A DNA stretch of 64,000 nucleotides, taken from assembly GCA_030345135.1 (NCBI GenBank), contig CP128386.1, forward strand, positions 3,125,677 to 3,189,676, given 5' to 3'. Made by a program: the position numbers and the translations under genes. Positions 17,188 through 26,582 of this stretch are shown one piece after another. Under the pieces are notes generated by a model. It had not been told where the DNA came from and did no database searches. It saw only the letters and a list, made by a program, of their open reading frames with translations. Position 1 is the first letter of the stretch. Each line of letters begins with the position of its first letter. The DNA comes from Chitinophagaceae bacterium DXS. Lineage in GTDB: Bacteria > Bacteroidota > Bacteroidia > Chitinophagales > Chitinophagaceae.

Positions 17188-18162
17188 ATGAAGGTTTTTA
17201 TCACAAAGGTTATACCAGAGCAGGGTTTGGAAGTACTGCGCACAGCGGGCGTTTCAATTACACAGTTCTCAGAGAAAAGAGAATTAAGCACAGAGGAAAT
17301 TATAGATGCCTGCATAAAGCATGATGCGTTATTGAGTGCTGGCAAGAACATTATTGATGAAGCATTTCTTGAAAAATGCGGTCATTTAAAAGGCATCTCA
17401 CTATTATCAGTGGGGTATGACAATGTAGATATCCCGGCAGCGACAAAACACAAAATACCGGTAAGCAACACACCCGGTGTTTTAAGCGGGGCTACATCCG
17501 ATATTGCATTGCTGCTTATGCTTTCAGTTTCGCGAAAAGCTTTTTACTGGCACAGCATCATCGGAAAAGGTGAATGGGATTTTTTTGAACCTACTGCTGG
17601 CCTGGGCGTTGAGATAACAGGAAAAACACTGGGTATTTTCGGCATGGGACAAATTGGCTCTGCGCTTGCGCGAAAATGTAAGTCAGCGTATGGCATGAAG
17701 ATTATTTATCACAACAGGTCACGCAATGCAGAGGCTGAGAAAGAATTAGACGCCACTTATGTTAGCTGGCACGAACTGTTGGAACAAAGTGATATATTAT
17801 CTGTTCACGCAAATCTGAGTAGTGAAACACAAGGTTTATTCAATATGGACGCATTCACCAAAATGAAACCATCCGGGATTTTTATTAATACAGCAAGAGG
17901 CGCAATACATAACGAGGGGCACCTTATTGAAGCACTTGAAAAAGGAATGATCTGGGGAGCAGGCCTTGATGTTACCAATCCCGAACCGATGGCGAAAGAC
18001 AATCCTTTGCTTGATATGCCCACGGTTTGCGTATTGCCGCATATTGGTTCAGCAACTTTAGAAACAAGAAGCGTTATGTCTGTAATTGCAGCGAGGAATA
18101 TTGTCGCAGCCTTGCAGGGAAAACAAATGCCACAGGTTATTAACCCGGAAGCTTATAGGTAG
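17188..18162 (+). CDS. D-isomer-specific 2-hydroxyacid dehydrogenase
   Basis: NAD(P)-dependent cytoplasmic reductase of 324 residues, probably of the glyoxylate/hydroxypyruvate reductase group. The Rossmann motif GMGQIGSALARK lies near residue 155. The catalytic residues appear in order: Arg in NTARGAIHNEGH, an acid in LDVTNPEP, and His in LPHIGSAT. No ACT or other regulatory domain is present. The exact 2-oxoacid substrate cannot be assigned. An 8-base repeat array begins at the stop codon. Confidence 0.92.
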   Translation: MKVFITKVIPEQGLEVLRTAGVSITQFSEKRELSTEEIIDACIKHDALLSAGKNIIDEAFLEKCGHLKGISLLSVGYDNVDIPAATKHKIPVSNTPGVLSGATSDIALLLMLSVSRKAFYWHSIIGKGEWDFFEPTAGLGVEITGKTLGIFGMGQIGSALARKCKSAYGMKIIYHNRSRNAEAEKELDATYVSWHELLEQSDILSVHANLSSETQGLFNMDAFTKMKPSGIFINTARGAIHNEGHLIEALEKGMIWGAGLDVTNPEPMAKDNPLLDMPTVCVLPHIGSATLETRSVMSVIAARNIVAALQGKQMPQVINPEAYR

Positions 18163-18219
18163 TAGACCGTAAGATAGTAAGACAGTAAGACAGTAAGACC
18201 GTAAGACGTGTAAGATAGT
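18160..18219. repeat. 8-base repeat array, TAAGACAG type
   Basis: Six to seven units (taagatag, taagacag, taagacag, taagaccg, taagacgtg, taagatag) start at the stop codon of the dehydrogenase gene (TAG followed directly by tagaccgtaag). No other copy of this unit is in the window. Confidence 0.8.
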
Positions 18220-18311
18220 GGGAGCGGTTTTCGACAATACAACGTTTTCATCATAAGTCATAAATTTGAGCTTACGGTGGATCATCACATAAAATACTAA
18301 AACCTTTCTTT

Positions 18312-19349
18312 ATGGAGTACAGACAACTGGGTGCATCTGGTTTACAGGTTCCTGTTCTAAGTTTTGGAACGGCCACATTTGGCGGTGGTAATGACTTCTT
18401 TAAAGCCTGGGGAAGTACGCAGGCAGAAGAGGCTACCAGGCTTGTTGATCTTTGCCTGGATGCAGGCGTTAACCTGTTTGATACGGCTGACGTTTATTCA
18501 CAGGGTTTGGCAGAAGAAATATTGGGCAAAGCAATCAGCGGCAAAAGAGACAAGGTAATCATTTCAACAAAAGCAACTTTCCCTTTTGGCGAAGGCCCGA
18601 ACAGTATGGGTGCATCACGCTTCCGCTTGATGAAACAAATAGAGGGAAGCCTTAAAAGATTGAATACGGATTATATAGACATCTATCACATGCATGGCTT
18701 TGACGCCAATACACCTGTTGAAGAAACACTGCGGACACTGGACGATCTTATTCAAAGCGGAAAAATAAGATATATCGCTGCTTCCAATTTTTCAGGCTGG
18801 CACATGATGAAATCACTGGCAATCTCTGAAAAACACGGATGGAACAGATATGTGGCCCACCAGGTTTATTATTCCCTTGCCAACCGCGAATACGAATGGG
18901 AACTGATGCCGCTGGGCGTTGATCAAAAAGTGGGCGCAATTATATGGTCACCGCTTGCGGCAGGAAGGCTTGGTGGCAAATACCGCAGGGACAAACCAAT
19001 ACCACAGGAGAGCCGCGTGGCACAAGGCGGAAGTCCGGTTCCTCAATTTGCCGTGAATGAAGCAATATTTTATAATACGATAGACGCAATGGATGATATT
19101 GCAAAAGAGACGGGCAAAACGCTTGCCCAGATAGCACTTAACTGGCTGTTACAAAGACCAACTGTGTCAAGCATTATCATTGGTGCACGCAACGAAGAAC
19201 AACTTCATCAAAACCTCGGAGCAGTTGGATGGAACCTCACCGTAGATCAGCTAAAAAAGCTGGATGCGGCAAGTGAAATACCTACTATCTACCCATACTG
19301 GCATCAGAATGAAAGACCATCTCTTGTGCCGGCACCGAAATTTTATTAG
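18312..19349 (+). CDS. Aldo/keto reductase
   Basis: NADPH-dependent aldo/keto reductase of 345 residues with a TIM-barrel fold, of the large YajO/IolS-like group. The catalytic tetrad can be read: Asp and Tyr in LFDTADVYSQG (about 55-63), Lys in IISTKATFPFG (about 84) and His in IYHMHGFD (about 120). The C-terminal nucleotide-binding region includes SSIIIGARNEEQL. The substrate is unknown. It follows the dehydrogenase by 150 bases, with a repeat array between them. Its stop TAG is fused to a heptamer array of the AGCTATC type and a duplicated piece of the DinB gene follows. Confidence 0.93.
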   Translation: MEYRQLGASGLQVPVLSFGTATFGGGNDFFKAWGSTQAEEATRLVDLCLDAGVNLFDTADVYSQGLAEEILGKAISGKRDKVIISTKATFPFGEGPNSMGASRFRLMKQIEGSLKRLNTDYIDIYHMHGFDANTPVEETLRTLDDLIQSGKIRYIAASNFSGWHMMKSLAISEKHGWNRYVAHQVYYSLANREYEWELMPLGVDQKVGAIIWSPLAAGRLGGKYRRDKPIPQESRVAQGGSPVPQFAVNEAIFYNTIDAMDDIAKETGKTLAQIALNWLLQRPTVSSIIIGARNEEQLHQNLGAVGWNLTVDQLKKLDAASEIPTIYPYWHQNERPSLVPAPKFY

Positions 19350-19896
19350 CTGTCAGCTATTAGTCAAATAACGGCTGCATGAAACAAATCAGGCAGCCGT
19401 TACATTTCCAGTATTCGCACATTTGCATTTCAATCTCTAATCCCTTAATCCTCCAAATCCAGGCTAAGAATCCTGGTTAAAACTCCCGATCCCAAAAGAA
19501 CGGCGGCTGAATTCCCAATGAACGCAGATACACATATCCCTGCGCCCGATGGTGTATTTCATTATCGATAAAATACAATAGGCTGCTGTAAGCAGGACCT
19601 TCATATTGTTCATTAGCTATCAGCTATCAGCTCTTAGCTATTAGCCAAGGGTATGGCTGCACTGAAACAAATCAGGCAGCCATTACATTTCCAGTATTCG
19701 CATATTTGCATTTCAATCCTCCAATCCCTTAATCCTCCAAATCCAGGTTAAGAATCCTGGTTAAAACTCCCGATCCCAAAAGAACGGCGGCTGAATTCCC
19801 AATGAACGCAGATACACATATCCCTGCGCGCGATGGTGTATTTCATTGTCGATAAAATACAATAGGCTGCTGTAAGCAGGACCTTCATATTGTTCA
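19346..19896. repeat. Tandem direct duplication covering the DinB 3' end, with heptamer arrays
   Basis: Two copies (about 19346-19612 and 19613-19896, offset 284 bases) each contain a short AGCTATC-type heptamer run, a hairpin, an 8-base-family fragment (attcgcacatttgca) and 136 bases of the DinB coding end. The hairpin in the left copy is AACGGCTGC/GCAGCCGTT (19370-19401), in the right copy ATGGCTGC/GCAGCCAT (19653-19683); the C-G to T-A change is compensatory. Confidence 0.88.
19477..19612 (-). pseudogene. Duplicated 3' fragment of the DinB-like gene
   Basis: These 136 bases correspond to the last 45 codons plus part of the adjoining codon and stop of the gene at 19761. Only two substitutions are seen in the coding part and both are synonymous. 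It has no start codon and runs into a heptamer array at its 5' side. It is a gene-end relic, not a functional gene. Confidence 0.85.
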
Positions 19897-20279
19897 AATG
19901 ATTTGATCACTTCCTGGAAGCGTTGTGGTGGTATCAGCGGCCACAGAGAATTGATCTGGGCTGTTATTTCATCCCAGCGATGAAGTACCTCTTTCTTTGT
20001 TTTTGCGAACGAGTTTACGGAATGATCACCTTCGGGCAGGCGGCTCCATTCATTGGTGACGATACCATGAATGCCGGGACCCGCAATATCAATCAGCTCA
20101 ATAACCATTTCATAAAAAGGACGCATCCCTCCTATCGAGTAGCTGAAAAATTCATTTTCAGGAAAGGCTTCTATTACGCGACGGGTTAAACTGCGATGTC
20201 CCTGCCAGTGACGCAAAAGCTCTTCGGGAGTAATTACAACTGTTGTAGCTGCTGCTGTGGTGTTAAGTAAGTTGCTCAT
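19761..20279 (-). CDS. DinB-like (YfiT-type) metal-binding protein
   Basis: Four-helix DinB/YfiT-fold protein of 172 residues; members are usually metal-dependent thiol transferases or unknown. Candidate metal ligands are His in RHWQGHRSL (about 24-28) and the late HHRAQGYVYLRSLG (about 148), the usual HxxxR end motif of the fold. The segment MRPFYEMVIELIDIA lies between them. The start at 20279 is followed by a Thr/Ala-rich stretch before the first helix. The last 45 codons are duplicated immediately downstream. Confidence 0.88.
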   Translation of the reverse strand: MSNLLNTTAAATTVVITPEELLRHWQGHRSLTRRVIEAFPENEFFSYSIGGMRPFYEMVIELIDIAGPGIHGIVTNEWSRLPEGDHSVNSFAKTKKEVLHRWDEITAQINSLWPLIPPQRFQEVIKSFEQYEGPAYSSLLYFIDNEIHHRAQGYVYLRSLGIQPPFFWDREF

Positions 20280-20485
20280 AAGAAAGTATTAATTTGTTTG
20301 GAATATTAGTTCCCTACAAAGAGAATACGGGTAAGTGACAACAGTATGTCAGCATGTTTTAGTCTAAATTTTTTTTCTTTCAAAGAATTTGATTCGTGAT
20401 CAAATAGCCGGGCATGCCTTAAATAAAGATTGATTATTAGCGCTTTTCGTTATTTATTTGTACTTTTTAACAAACAAAGCCTATT

Positions 20486-21028
20486 ATGAAAAGAGTTCTC
20501 AAAATCATTGGAGTCATATTTCTGCTGATCATCGCTATCGTGCTCATCGGCGGGATATTCACGGCAAAAAAATATCATTTCGAAAAGAGCATCAGCATTA
20601 ATGCACCGCAAAGCGTTGTATGGCCTTACATTGGCAACCTGCAGGCAACCACTAAATGGATGCCATGGATGAAAATGGATCCAAACATACAATCAGGCAT
20701 TGAAGGCACTGACGGAACTCCCGGCGCAAAATATTGGTGGAAGGGAAACGATAAAGTTGGAGAAGGCAACATGGTGATCAACTCTGTTAATCCACCACAA
20801 GAAACAGTAATTGATCTTCATTTCATAAAACCGTTTGACAGCAAAGCCGTTACCAGGCTTACGGCTCAAAATGAAGGAAGCGCAACAAAAGTTACCTGGT
20901 CAATGGATGGAACCAATCCATACCCGTTAAACTTCATCAGCAAAGTCATTTTCAATATGGATGCAATGCTTGATAAAGATTTTGGAACTGGCTTAAATAA
21001 TTTAAAAGCGATGTGCGAGAAACAGTGA
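20486..21028 (+). CDS. SRPBCC (START/polyketide-cyclase-like) membrane-anchored protein
   Basis: 180-residue protein with one N-terminal membrane helix (ILKIIGV-type stretch, about residues 5-27) and an SRPBCC ligand-binding domain (about 35-178). Fold markers are the opening FEKSISINAPQSVVWPYI, a central GEGNMVINSVNPPQETVIDL and KVTWSMDGTNPYP before the long C-terminal helix. Such proteins bind hydrophobic ligands; none can be named here. It is a single gene, not in an operon. Confidence 0.88.
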   Translation: MKRVLKIIGVIFLLIIAIVLIGGIFTAKKYHFEKSISINAPQSVVWPYIGNLQATTKWMPWMKMDPNIQSGIEGTDGTPGAKYWWKGNDKVGEGNMVINSVNPPQETVIDLHFIKPFDSKAVTRLTAQNEGSATKVTWSMDGTNPYPLNFISKVIFNMDAMLDKDFGTGLNNLKAMCEKQ

Positions 21029-21385
21029 ACTTCAGACAGTATGTATAAGTAAGGTGTCGACCGCGCCAACGTTTCGTTATAAACAACAGGCCTAAAGCCT
21101 AAAGCAAAGCCAAAAGCTGACCGAAGTAAAGTTTTTTAAACCTTATAAGGCATATAAGAGCAAATAAGTATTTTGCCTACAATAATATTGCACTTTGATG
21201 GATTTATATTTACTTAGCCAGACCGGACTTTCACCATTGACTATTGACTATTCACTAGTTGTATAAAAGTTGATGAGTAGTTAGTAATAAATAAAAGGAA
21301 ACAAAACATTATTATAGTCAGTTTTCTTAGCCAAAGATCCATCATTCAAAAAAGACTGAATAAGGTAAAACACATTGATCTCACA
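21029..21385. repeat. Intergenic region with two heptamer arrays and a TATAAGG-type element
   Basis: No gene is seen. It holds units gcctaaa, gcctaaa, gcaaagc, caaaagc (21090-21118), a stretch ccttataaggcatataag (from about 21139) that matches the inverted repeat at 31579, and units attgact, attgact, attcact (21235-21258). Confidence 0.65.
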
Positions 21386-21440
21386 AAAAAGGAAGGGCAG
21401 CAATGAAACGCATTTCATTACGGCCCTTTGCTTTTTATAT
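21386..21440 (-). terminator. Terminator of the PKD esterase gene
   Basis: The stem AAGGGC / GCCCTT (21393-21398 and 21423-21428) encloses a second stem AATGAAA / TTTCATT. On the minus strand it is followed by a T run (ccttttttgtg), so it closes the gene that ends at 21461. Confidence 0.8.
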
Positions 21441-21460
21441 TAATTCCGGTTTATAATAAA

Positions 21461-24082
21461 CTAGCTGCCGGCCTTCACAAATTTCCCTGTGAATTTTTCA
21501 TTGCCGACAAAAATTTCAACGAAATACACGCCTGACATAAACCCTGCTACGTTAATATTATCCTGCCAGCTTGCAAATTGTTTGGTGGCAGCATTTTTTA
21601 ACAGCATGGTTCTTCCGCTCATATCAGTCACGCGGATTGAAACTCTGCCGGATGAACTATTATTCAGCATCAGCTGCAGGTTATCTCTTGTTGGCACAGG
21701 AGCCAACTTCAACGTAGCCTGTTGTTTTGCTGATTCAGCAACGCTGCCGGGCGTAGCAAAAGATGATGATGTTACTGTTGCGGAAGCTATAGAAGATGCA
21801 GCTGTGTCCGTAGCCGCCACACGTGCTGTTGAAGAAGCTACAGTAAATATGATTCTTGCGGTGGCAGAAGCTTTACTATCGCTTATCTTAACCTGGTAAG
21901 TGTATGTACCGGCTACAAGCTTGCTTAAAGTAATTGCCGGCTTTGTAGAATCTGTATACACAGCACCCTTAGGTCCCGCTATATAACGCCAGTCATATTT
22001 TGTGATCGTTCTTCCCGGTACAGTGTAAGATGCAGATGCATCTAAAATAACCGAGGTAGCAGAAACGGTTACCGGCGCCTTGAATACCACTACCGGACCT
22101 GTAGCATCATCATTGGTTACAGCAATGTTTGCCGTTGTGGAAGCCTTAACCCCGCTGCTGTTGGTCACCGCTAATTGTACGGTATAAGTGCCTGCTGCCA
22201 GATTGGAAAGCGTTGCTTTTGATGAGCTGCTGTTTACCAGGGTATATCCTGTAGGCGCTGAGCTTACACTCCAGGAATAATTGGTAATAGTAGCACCACT
22301 GCTTGTTGTGGAGCCTGTTCCGTCAAGTGTTACAGAAGATGTTGGCAGAACAACACTCGATGGTGCGCTGATTTTTGCAGATACCGTTGTAGATGCAACT
22401 GTTGCCGCAAAACTTACTGTTCCGGACACACTGGTTGTACCATCAGAGATTTTTAGCGCATAGGTATATGTTCCGGTCTTTAGATTGCTCACCGTTATTA
22501 CTGGTTTTGTAGAATCAGTATACGTAGCGCCTTTTGGTCCGGAAATATAGCGCCAGTCATATTTTGTTATAGTTCTGCCAGCTGCTGTATAAGATCCGGA
22601 TGCGTCCAGTGTAATTGATGAGGTTGTTACACTGGATGGTGCTTTGAAAACGATTACCGGCCCGGTTACTGTTGGATTACTTACAGTAAAGGCAGCTGTG
22701 TCAGCAGATGTTGCTCCCTTATCATCTTTAATCGTCAGCTTGAATTTATAAGTTCCTGCACTAAGCTTGGTAACACGTGTAGTTGCCGAGCTGGGAGAAA
22801 CTATCGTATAACCTGTAGGCCCGGACAAACATGACCATGTATAAGTTGTTACAGTTCCACTGGCATCAGTAGACTTAGTTCCATCCAGCGTAACCGAATC
22901 TTTGGGTAATGTAATATTTGATGCCCCATTGATAACAGCCACAGGTCCCTGCGTTGCCGCATTCACAACAAGTGAAGCACTGGCTGTCGCAGTTACACCA
23001 TAATTATTTGTAACGGTAAGTTGCAAACTATACGTTCCTGCCGCTACGTTTGACAATGTGGCTTTTGAACTTGTGCTGCTGCCAAGCGTATAGCCAGACG
23101 GACCAGATACAACTTTCCACAGATAAGAAGATATAGTAGCTCCATTGTTTGTTGTGGAACCTGTTCCATCAAGGGTAACAGAGGTAACTGGTAGTGTTAC
23201 TGATGCGGGCACCGTTATTTTAGGATATACATTTGTTGTTGGAGTTGTTGGTGCTGTCGTAGATGTGCCCCTCGTGTACTGAAGCATCCACTCGTACACA
23301 TTCAATCCTCTCGGACGAAAATTGGGATCGAATGTTTGTGTCCATGAGTCATGACCGCTTGCATCAAACACATCCAATAATGGTTGAGTAGGCATTTTAG
23401 GTACGTACTTTGCGAGGCTGTCGTGCCAGCTTATAGAATAGGATGGCGGAACAGTCGGATCGATCTTGTTTGTACAAAGCCAAACAGGAACGTTAGCCGT
23501 AGCAAGCGTTCTTACAGTGTAGCTGTTGGGCCTGGAAGCTTCAGATGCTGTAACTGTAGCCGCAATTGTTTTTGAAACGTTTCCATCGTTTGAAGAATAG
23601 TACATGGCATTACCTCCGCCCATGCTAAGTCCCGAAAGGTAAATACGCGTTGTATCAATACGATACTTGCTTTTCATGTATGCTATCAGGGCCTTGTAAT
23701 CGCTCATTATCCATTGACTATTTTTCATTTGCGGACAAATCACAATAAATGAAAACGTTTTGCCATTTACAGTAAAAGTCTTTGGAAACGTACCGTTGTT
23801 GATCAATTTTGGGGGGCCATTTTTTAATACAAGCTGTAGTGCGCTTGTTGACCCATCACCCTGCTCTCCTACACCGTGAAAAAAGAAGAGGACCGGATAT
23901 TTTTTTCCGGAAGTTGCGTAATCAGCCGGAAGATATTCCCAATAGCCGCCAATGTTACTTGAGATGGAAACTGTTCTGGGGGTGTTTGTTTGTGCATCTG
24001 CCTTATTTAGGTTGGCCAGGCTGAGCAAAAAAATAGCCATCGCGAACAGCGTTCGCATTGAAATTGTAAAATTTCGGTGCAT
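21461..24082 (-). CDS. Secreted alpha/beta-hydrolase (esterase) with PKD-like repeats and T9SS tail
   Basis: Extracellular esterase of 873 residues. A signal peptide (about 1-31) precedes an alpha/beta-hydrolase domain (about 38-272) with nucleophile Ser153 in GLSMGG, Asp208 in NKIDPTVPP and His244 in ASGHDSW, like feruloyl/acetyl esterases and PHB-depolymerase-type enzymes. Five PKD/Ig-like repeats of about 90 residues follow in two subtypes: one with VTLDGTGST, the other with DASGSYT and KYDWRYI-GPKG. The last 80 residues (LAPVPTRDNLQLML to FTGKFVKAG) form a type A sorting domain for type IX secretion. The gene stands alone. The natural ester is unknown but is likely in a polysaccharide. 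Confidence 0.9.
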   Translation of the reverse strand: MHRNFTISMRTLFAMAIFLLSLANLNKADAQTNTPRTVSISSNIGGYWEYLPADYATSGKKYPVLFFFHGVGEQGDGSTSALQLVLKNGPPKLINNGTFPKTFTVNGKTFSFIVICPQMKNSQWIMSDYKALIAYMKSKYRIDTTRIYLSGLSMGGGNAMYYSSNDGNVSKTIAATVTASEASRPNSYTVRTLATANVPVWLCTNKIDPTVPPSYSISWHDSLAKYVPKMPTQPLLDVFDASGHDSWTQTFDPNFRPRGLNVYEWMLQYTRGTSTTAPTTPTTNVYPKITVPASVTLPVTSVTLDGTGSTTNNGATISSYLWKVVSGPSGYTLGSSTSSKATLSNVAAGTYSLQLTVTNNYGVTATASASLVVNAATQGPVAVINGASNITLPKDSVTLDGTKSTDASGTVTTYTWSCLSGPTGYTIVSPSSATTRVTKLSAGTYKFKLTIKDDKGATSADTAAFTVSNPTVTGPVIVFKAPSSVTTSSITLDASGSYTAAGRTITKYDWRYISGPKGATYTDSTKPVITVSNLKTGTYTYALKISDGTTSVSGTVSFAATVASTTVSAKISAPSSVVLPTSSVTLDGTGSTTSSGATITNYSWSVSSAPTGYTLVNSSSSKATLSNLAAGTYTVQLAVTNSSGVKASTTANIAVTNDDATGPVVVFKAPVTVSATSVILDASASYTVPGRTITKYDWRYIAGPKGAVYTDSTKPAITLSKLVAGTYTYQVKISDSKASATARIIFTVASSTARVAATDTAASSIASATVTSSSFATPGSVAESAKQQATLKLAPVPTRDNLQLMLNNSSSGRVSIRVTDMSGRTMLLKNAATKQFASWQDNINVAGFMSGVYFVEIFVGNEKFTGKFVKAGS

Positions 24083-24663
24083 GTGACTAGTTGTTTTAGA
24101 ATAATTGGAATTTGTTGGTTACAAAATCTAAAGGAATGGCTTGATGTGTAATCATGTGGTACCGATTTCTCTTTTTAATGCTGACTCCCCTTGGAAACAA
24201 ATTTTTTGCCAACGACGACCTATCGTAATCGGTTACACAACGGACATTCCGTACTTAGCCATGATTATATGTATTAAAGCGAATTGTTTAGACAATAATG
24301 TTATTTTTTTTGTCTTTTTGGGTTACATATTAATTTAAGATATATTCTTTTGTTTTTCTATGTTAATTATTGTTAGTATCTTACATTATCATTTTTTATC
24401 ATGCCAGTTCTGTTTTCATAAATCGGAATAAAGGATTGATAATCGCAAGAGAAAACCGGCCTTCATATCGTTATTAAAAAAATATTAAAGCAGAAAATAA
24501 CACATTAAATATTTTGTAATGTTTTACATTTTTCTAGTATGTTGCATAGAACAGGCTAAAACAATCATTTACGATACAAGTGGCAGAAATGGATACTCAA
24601 GTTGGTGTCTAATCGTCAATATCTCAATATGATTATTAAAAAATATTATATCATAAGGAGTTT
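24083..24663. other. AT-rich intergenic region
   Basis: About 580 bases between the divergently arranged esterase and sigma genes. It is strongly AT-rich, with several long T and A runs. I see no gene, RNA or repeat array in it; the promoters of both neighbours must lie here. Confidence 0.5.
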
Positions 24664-24671
24664 TACTTTTG
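24664..24671 (+). promoter_or_regulatory. -7 box for the ECF sigma gene
   Basis: TACTTTTG matches TAnnTTTG exactly and would start transcription about 34 bases before the TTG start codon. No -33 element is evident. Confidence 0.4.
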
Positions 24672-24711
24672 AAATCATTTTTTCTTATTTTTAAGCAATA
24701 AACAACACTAA

Positions 24712-25296
24712 TTGCTGACTAATCGGGATTCTACTAACCAAACGTTCGTTCATACCATAGACGAAAAAACATCGCAACATTTTGAGGCTTTGTATGAAAA
24801 ACATGCAGACTCATTGTTTGCACTTGCGTTCAAAACAACCAAATCTTCAGATCTGTCTCAGGATATAGTTCAGGAAGTATTCTTAACATTATGGTCACAT
24901 CGCACTGAACTCCATACAATTAAAAACATAGATGCCTGGCTGTACACAGTGACCGAAAACAAACTGATCGATTTTCTCCGGAAAACAGCAGCTGACAATC
25001 GTTTACGTGAAATCCTTTGGAAAAGATCCCAATCCACATTAAACGAAACCGAAGAATTTATCAACGCCAAAGAGTGCAGGCGTTCCATACAACAGGCAAT
25101 AAAAAGCCTGCCTCCGCAGCGCCAGCTTATTTACCGGCTTAACCGCGACGCCGGTATGAATTACAAAGAAATAGCGGATGCACTTTCCATATCCAGGCAT
25201 ACAGTTAAAAACCAGCTTTCGAGTGCCTTACAGGCAATCCAACGCTTTATCTCAGGCAGTATTGGATTAATGTTTATCCTCCTTTCAGTTTTATAA
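24712..25296 (+). CDS. ECF RNA polymerase sigma factor (Bacteroidetes FecI-like)
   Basis: Sigma-70 family ECF factor of 194 residues. Region 2 includes FEALYEKHADSLFALAFK and SQDIVQEVFLTLWSH with AWLYTVTENKLIDFLRK; region 4 includes LPPQRQLIYRLNRDAGMNYKEIADALSISRHTVKNQL, a clear helix-turn-helix. The start is unusual: TAA lies directly before TTG at 24712, and no ATG, GTG or other good codon precedes region 2, so TTG (or the following CTG) must start it. A short hydrophobic tail (GLMFILLSVL) ends the protein, as in many Bacteroidetes ECF factors. FecR follows after 107 bases, then SusC and SusD, giving the standard trans-envelope signalling order. Confidence 0.92.
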   Translation: MLTNRDSTNQTFVHTIDEKTSQHFEALYEKHADSLFALAFKTTKSSDLSQDIVQEVFLTLWSHRTELHTIKNIDAWLYTVTENKLIDFLRKTAADNRLREILWKRSQSTLNETEEFINAKECRRSIQQAIKSLPPQRQLIYRLNRDAGMNYKEIADALSISRHTVKNQLSSALQAIQRFISGSIGLMFILLSVL

Positions 25297-25403
25297 TTTT
25301 TTTTTGATTGGAATAGGAACATTCGTTTCCTCCTTCGTCATTGTCTGATAGTAGCTATGCAGTCATGTTCATCAGCTGCAGAAAGAAAAACATTATCATA
25401 CGA

Positions 25404-26411
25404 ATGGAAGAAAGGATCAAATACCTGTTTCGAAAATATCTGAATAACACCTGCTCGAAAGAGGAGTTTGATGAGTTGTTTGCACATATGCAGATAGAAG
25501 ATAACGACAGTTTTATCCGGGAAGTACTACGGGAAGAAACCTACCATAATAAAACCAACCAGGCATCCGCTGCTTATGTAGATGAGTTTGGTAATCTATC
25601 AGGATTGATAAATAACAAGACCAATGCAGCACATTTATTTACAAATAAGAAACGGAGAAAACGGATGCTTGTGCAGGCATGTACCGCTGTTCTTATTATT
25701 GCGGCGTCTTTATTTGGAATGACTTATCAACATAAAGACACTTCCGTTAGTAACCATGTTCCGGCGGCTGTTTCGCACATCAAAAAAACAACTGAGCGAT
25801 CAGAATATAAATACCTGCTACTGCCTGATAGCACACAAGTATGGCTGAATGCAGCAAGCAGCCTGGATTTTCCCGAAAATTTCAACCCGGCTAAACGGGA
25901 AGTAACGTTACAGGGAGAAGCGTATTTTGATGTGAAGCATGCAGATAAGATTCCCTTTATCATTTACACGGGCAAAGTAAGCACTGTTGTAATGGGCACT
26001 GCATTTAATATAAAAGCATATCCTGATCTCGAACGAATAACAGTTTCGGTACAAAGAGGAAAAGTGCAGGTAAGATACAGCAACAAGCAGATTGCCATGT
26101 TAACCAGGGGTGAAGAGGTAAGTATTGGCAACACCACACGTATAATTAAGGAGAAGAAGTTTAAAGAAGATGAACCGATAGCATGGCATGAAGGTAATCT
26201 TGTGTATGATGACTACACCATTGGCGATATACTTGCTGATCTCGAAAGGGTGTATAATGTAACCATTCGTGTAGAAAGCCCGCAGCTTAAAACCCTGCGC
26301 GTTTCTACCTCTTTTAAGAGAACACAGGGCGTCGATAAAGCATTGCAGATCCTTTGCAGGCTTACAGACACAGAATTAAAACAGGAAAATGGCACCTATG
26401 CCATCAAATAA
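25404..26411 (+). CDS. FecR-family anti-sigma factor
   Basis: Membrane anti-sigma factor of 335 residues paired with the upstream ECF sigma. From ATG 25404 (MEERIKYLFRKYLNNTC) the N-terminal cytoplasmic anti-sigma region is followed by one membrane helix (LVQACTAVLIIAASLFGM, about 90-108), the FecR domain (KYLLLPDSTQVWLNAASSL, VTLQGEAYFDVKH, VMGTAFNIKAYP, VSVQRGKVQV) and a DUF4974 domain at the end. The ATG at 25341 would add 21 atypical residues and is rejected. It should transmit the signal from the STN domain of the SusC at 26590. Confidence 0.94.
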   Translation: MEERIKYLFRKYLNNTCSKEEFDELFAHMQIEDNDSFIREVLREETYHNKTNQASAAYVDEFGNLSGLINNKTNAAHLFTNKKRRKRMLVQACTAVLIIAASLFGMTYQHKDTSVSNHVPAAVSHIKKTTERSEYKYLLLPDSTQVWLNAASSLDFPENFNPAKREVTLQGEAYFDVKHADKIPFIIYTGKVSTVVMGTAFNIKAYPDLERITVSVQRGKVQVRYSNKQIAMLTRGEEVSIGNTTRIIKEKKFKEDEPIAWHEGNLVYDDYTIGDILADLERVYNVTIRVESPQLKTLRVSTSFKRTQGVDKALQILCRLTDTELKQENGTYAIK

Positions 26412-26499
26412 TATTCAATAAATAGTACTGACAATTATAATGATATCAGAAAACTGACTAATAACCAAAACAATAAAAAAGCAATGTCACCACCCGGTT

Positions 26500-26541
26500 A
26501 AAAAAAAAATGGACCGAACCAGTTGCGACCTGGAACGGCCC
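26500..26541 (-). terminator. Terminator-like hairpin antisense to the second SusC leader
   Basis: The stem is GGxCCG (26511-26516) with CGGxCC, an internal AA/AA mismatch, then CCAG with CTGG around a TTGCGA loop. Ten A residues precede it on the + strand, so on the minus strand it is a hairpin followed by ten T, a textbook intrinsic terminator with no minus-strand gene before it. A second inverted repeat (GTTTAAA 26544-26550 with TTTAAAC 26572-26578) lies between it and the SusC start. Confidence 0.55.
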
Positions 26542-26582
26542 TCGTTTAAAGTAAATACTTTTTGAGAATTTTTTAAACTAAC

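Noticed and set aside
24141-24338. 65-codon plus-strand frame in the AT-rich gap before the sigma gene
   Set aside because: Random-looking Ile/Phe-rich translation, no ribosome-binding context and no recognisable pattern.
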